Of a stretch of 5,750 nt of DNA, positions 1 through 5,750 are shown in pieces. The stretch is taken from assembly GCA_937928035.1 (NCBI GenBank), contig CALFWA010000365.1, positions 1-5,750 on the forward strand, read 5' to 3'. This DNA comes from an uncultured Caldilinea sp. Lineage in GTDB: Bacteria > Chloroflexota > Anaerolineae > Caldilineales > Caldilineaceae. Each line of letters starts with the position of its first letter. The first letter of the stretch is position 1. Under the pieces are notes generated by a model. It did no database searches, had not been told where the DNA came from, and was given only the letters and a program-made list of their open reading frames with translations. Made by a program: the position numbers and the translations under genes.

Positions 1-1994
<1,994 letters not shown>

Positions 1995-2008
1995 GCTAAC
2001 GCTCCACT

Positions 2009-5710
<3,702 letters not shown>

Positions 5711-5720
5711 AGGACGAGGT

Positions 5721-5750
5721 CCCCTTCTCCCCCTCTCCCAAGGCTGGGAG
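5721..5750 (+). repeat. C/T-rich tract with a hairpin, cut by the window edge (probable intergenic palindromic repeat)
   Basis: Eleven bases after the stop of the second gene a pyrimidine-rich run (5720-5739) leads into a perfect six-base-pair stem, CTCCCA at 5735-5740 pairing with TGGGAG at 5745-5750 around the loop AGGC. The left arm is preceded by CT, so the stem may extend if the sequence continues with AG. No T-tract is visible, so a classic intrinsic terminator is not shown. It resembles the short dispersed C/T-rich palindromes common between genes in Chloroflexota genomes; that comparison is from memory. Confidence 0.45.

Noticed and set aside
5735..5750. Rho-independent terminator
   Set aside because: A short stem is present but no T-run follows within the window; it fits a palindromic intergenic repeat at least as well.

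Overview
This window is GC-rich, densely coding bacterial DNA with all real coding capacity on the + strand. It holds two large membrane proteins in tandem, separated by 14 bases. The style of the genes suggests a member of the Chloroflexota (Caldilinea/Anaerolineae-like): very large GT-C type glycosyltransferases fused to extracytoplasmic NHL beta-propellers and PA14 domains, plus a C/T-rich palindromic intergenic repeat. The taxonomic guess is inference from protein style; no marker gene is present.

Region 1 (1-1994) is the 3' part of a gene whose start lies upstream of the window. Its visible product begins inside the membrane domain and carries the sequence GEKMPWLLTHMALPM, which I recognise as typical of the TIGR03663 / Agl23-like family (flippase-associated multi-pass membrane proteins related to GT-C glycosyltransferases). 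After about five membrane segments it continues as a long outside domain and ends in six NHL repeats.

Region 2 (2009-5710) is a complete gene for a 1233-residue protein. It has N-terminal membrane helices, then a glycosyltransferase-39-like (PMT/ArnT, GT-C) membrane core with an acidic WYDEAE motif in the expected outside loop. A soluble linker domain, two tandem PA14 domains and a second six-repeat NHL-type propeller follow.

Region 3 (5711-5750) is the start of an intergenic stretch with a C/T-rich tract leading into a hairpin that the window edge cuts off.

The two genes probably form one transcription unit. Both put a lipid-sugar-using GT-C membrane machine in the membrane with a six-bladed propeller outside, so they probably work together in assembling or attaching an extracellular glycan (cell-surface polysaccharide or protein glycosylation). 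The donor, acceptor and pathway cannot be read from this sequence. No tRNA, rRNA, CRISPR array, insertion sequence or clear promoter was seen.
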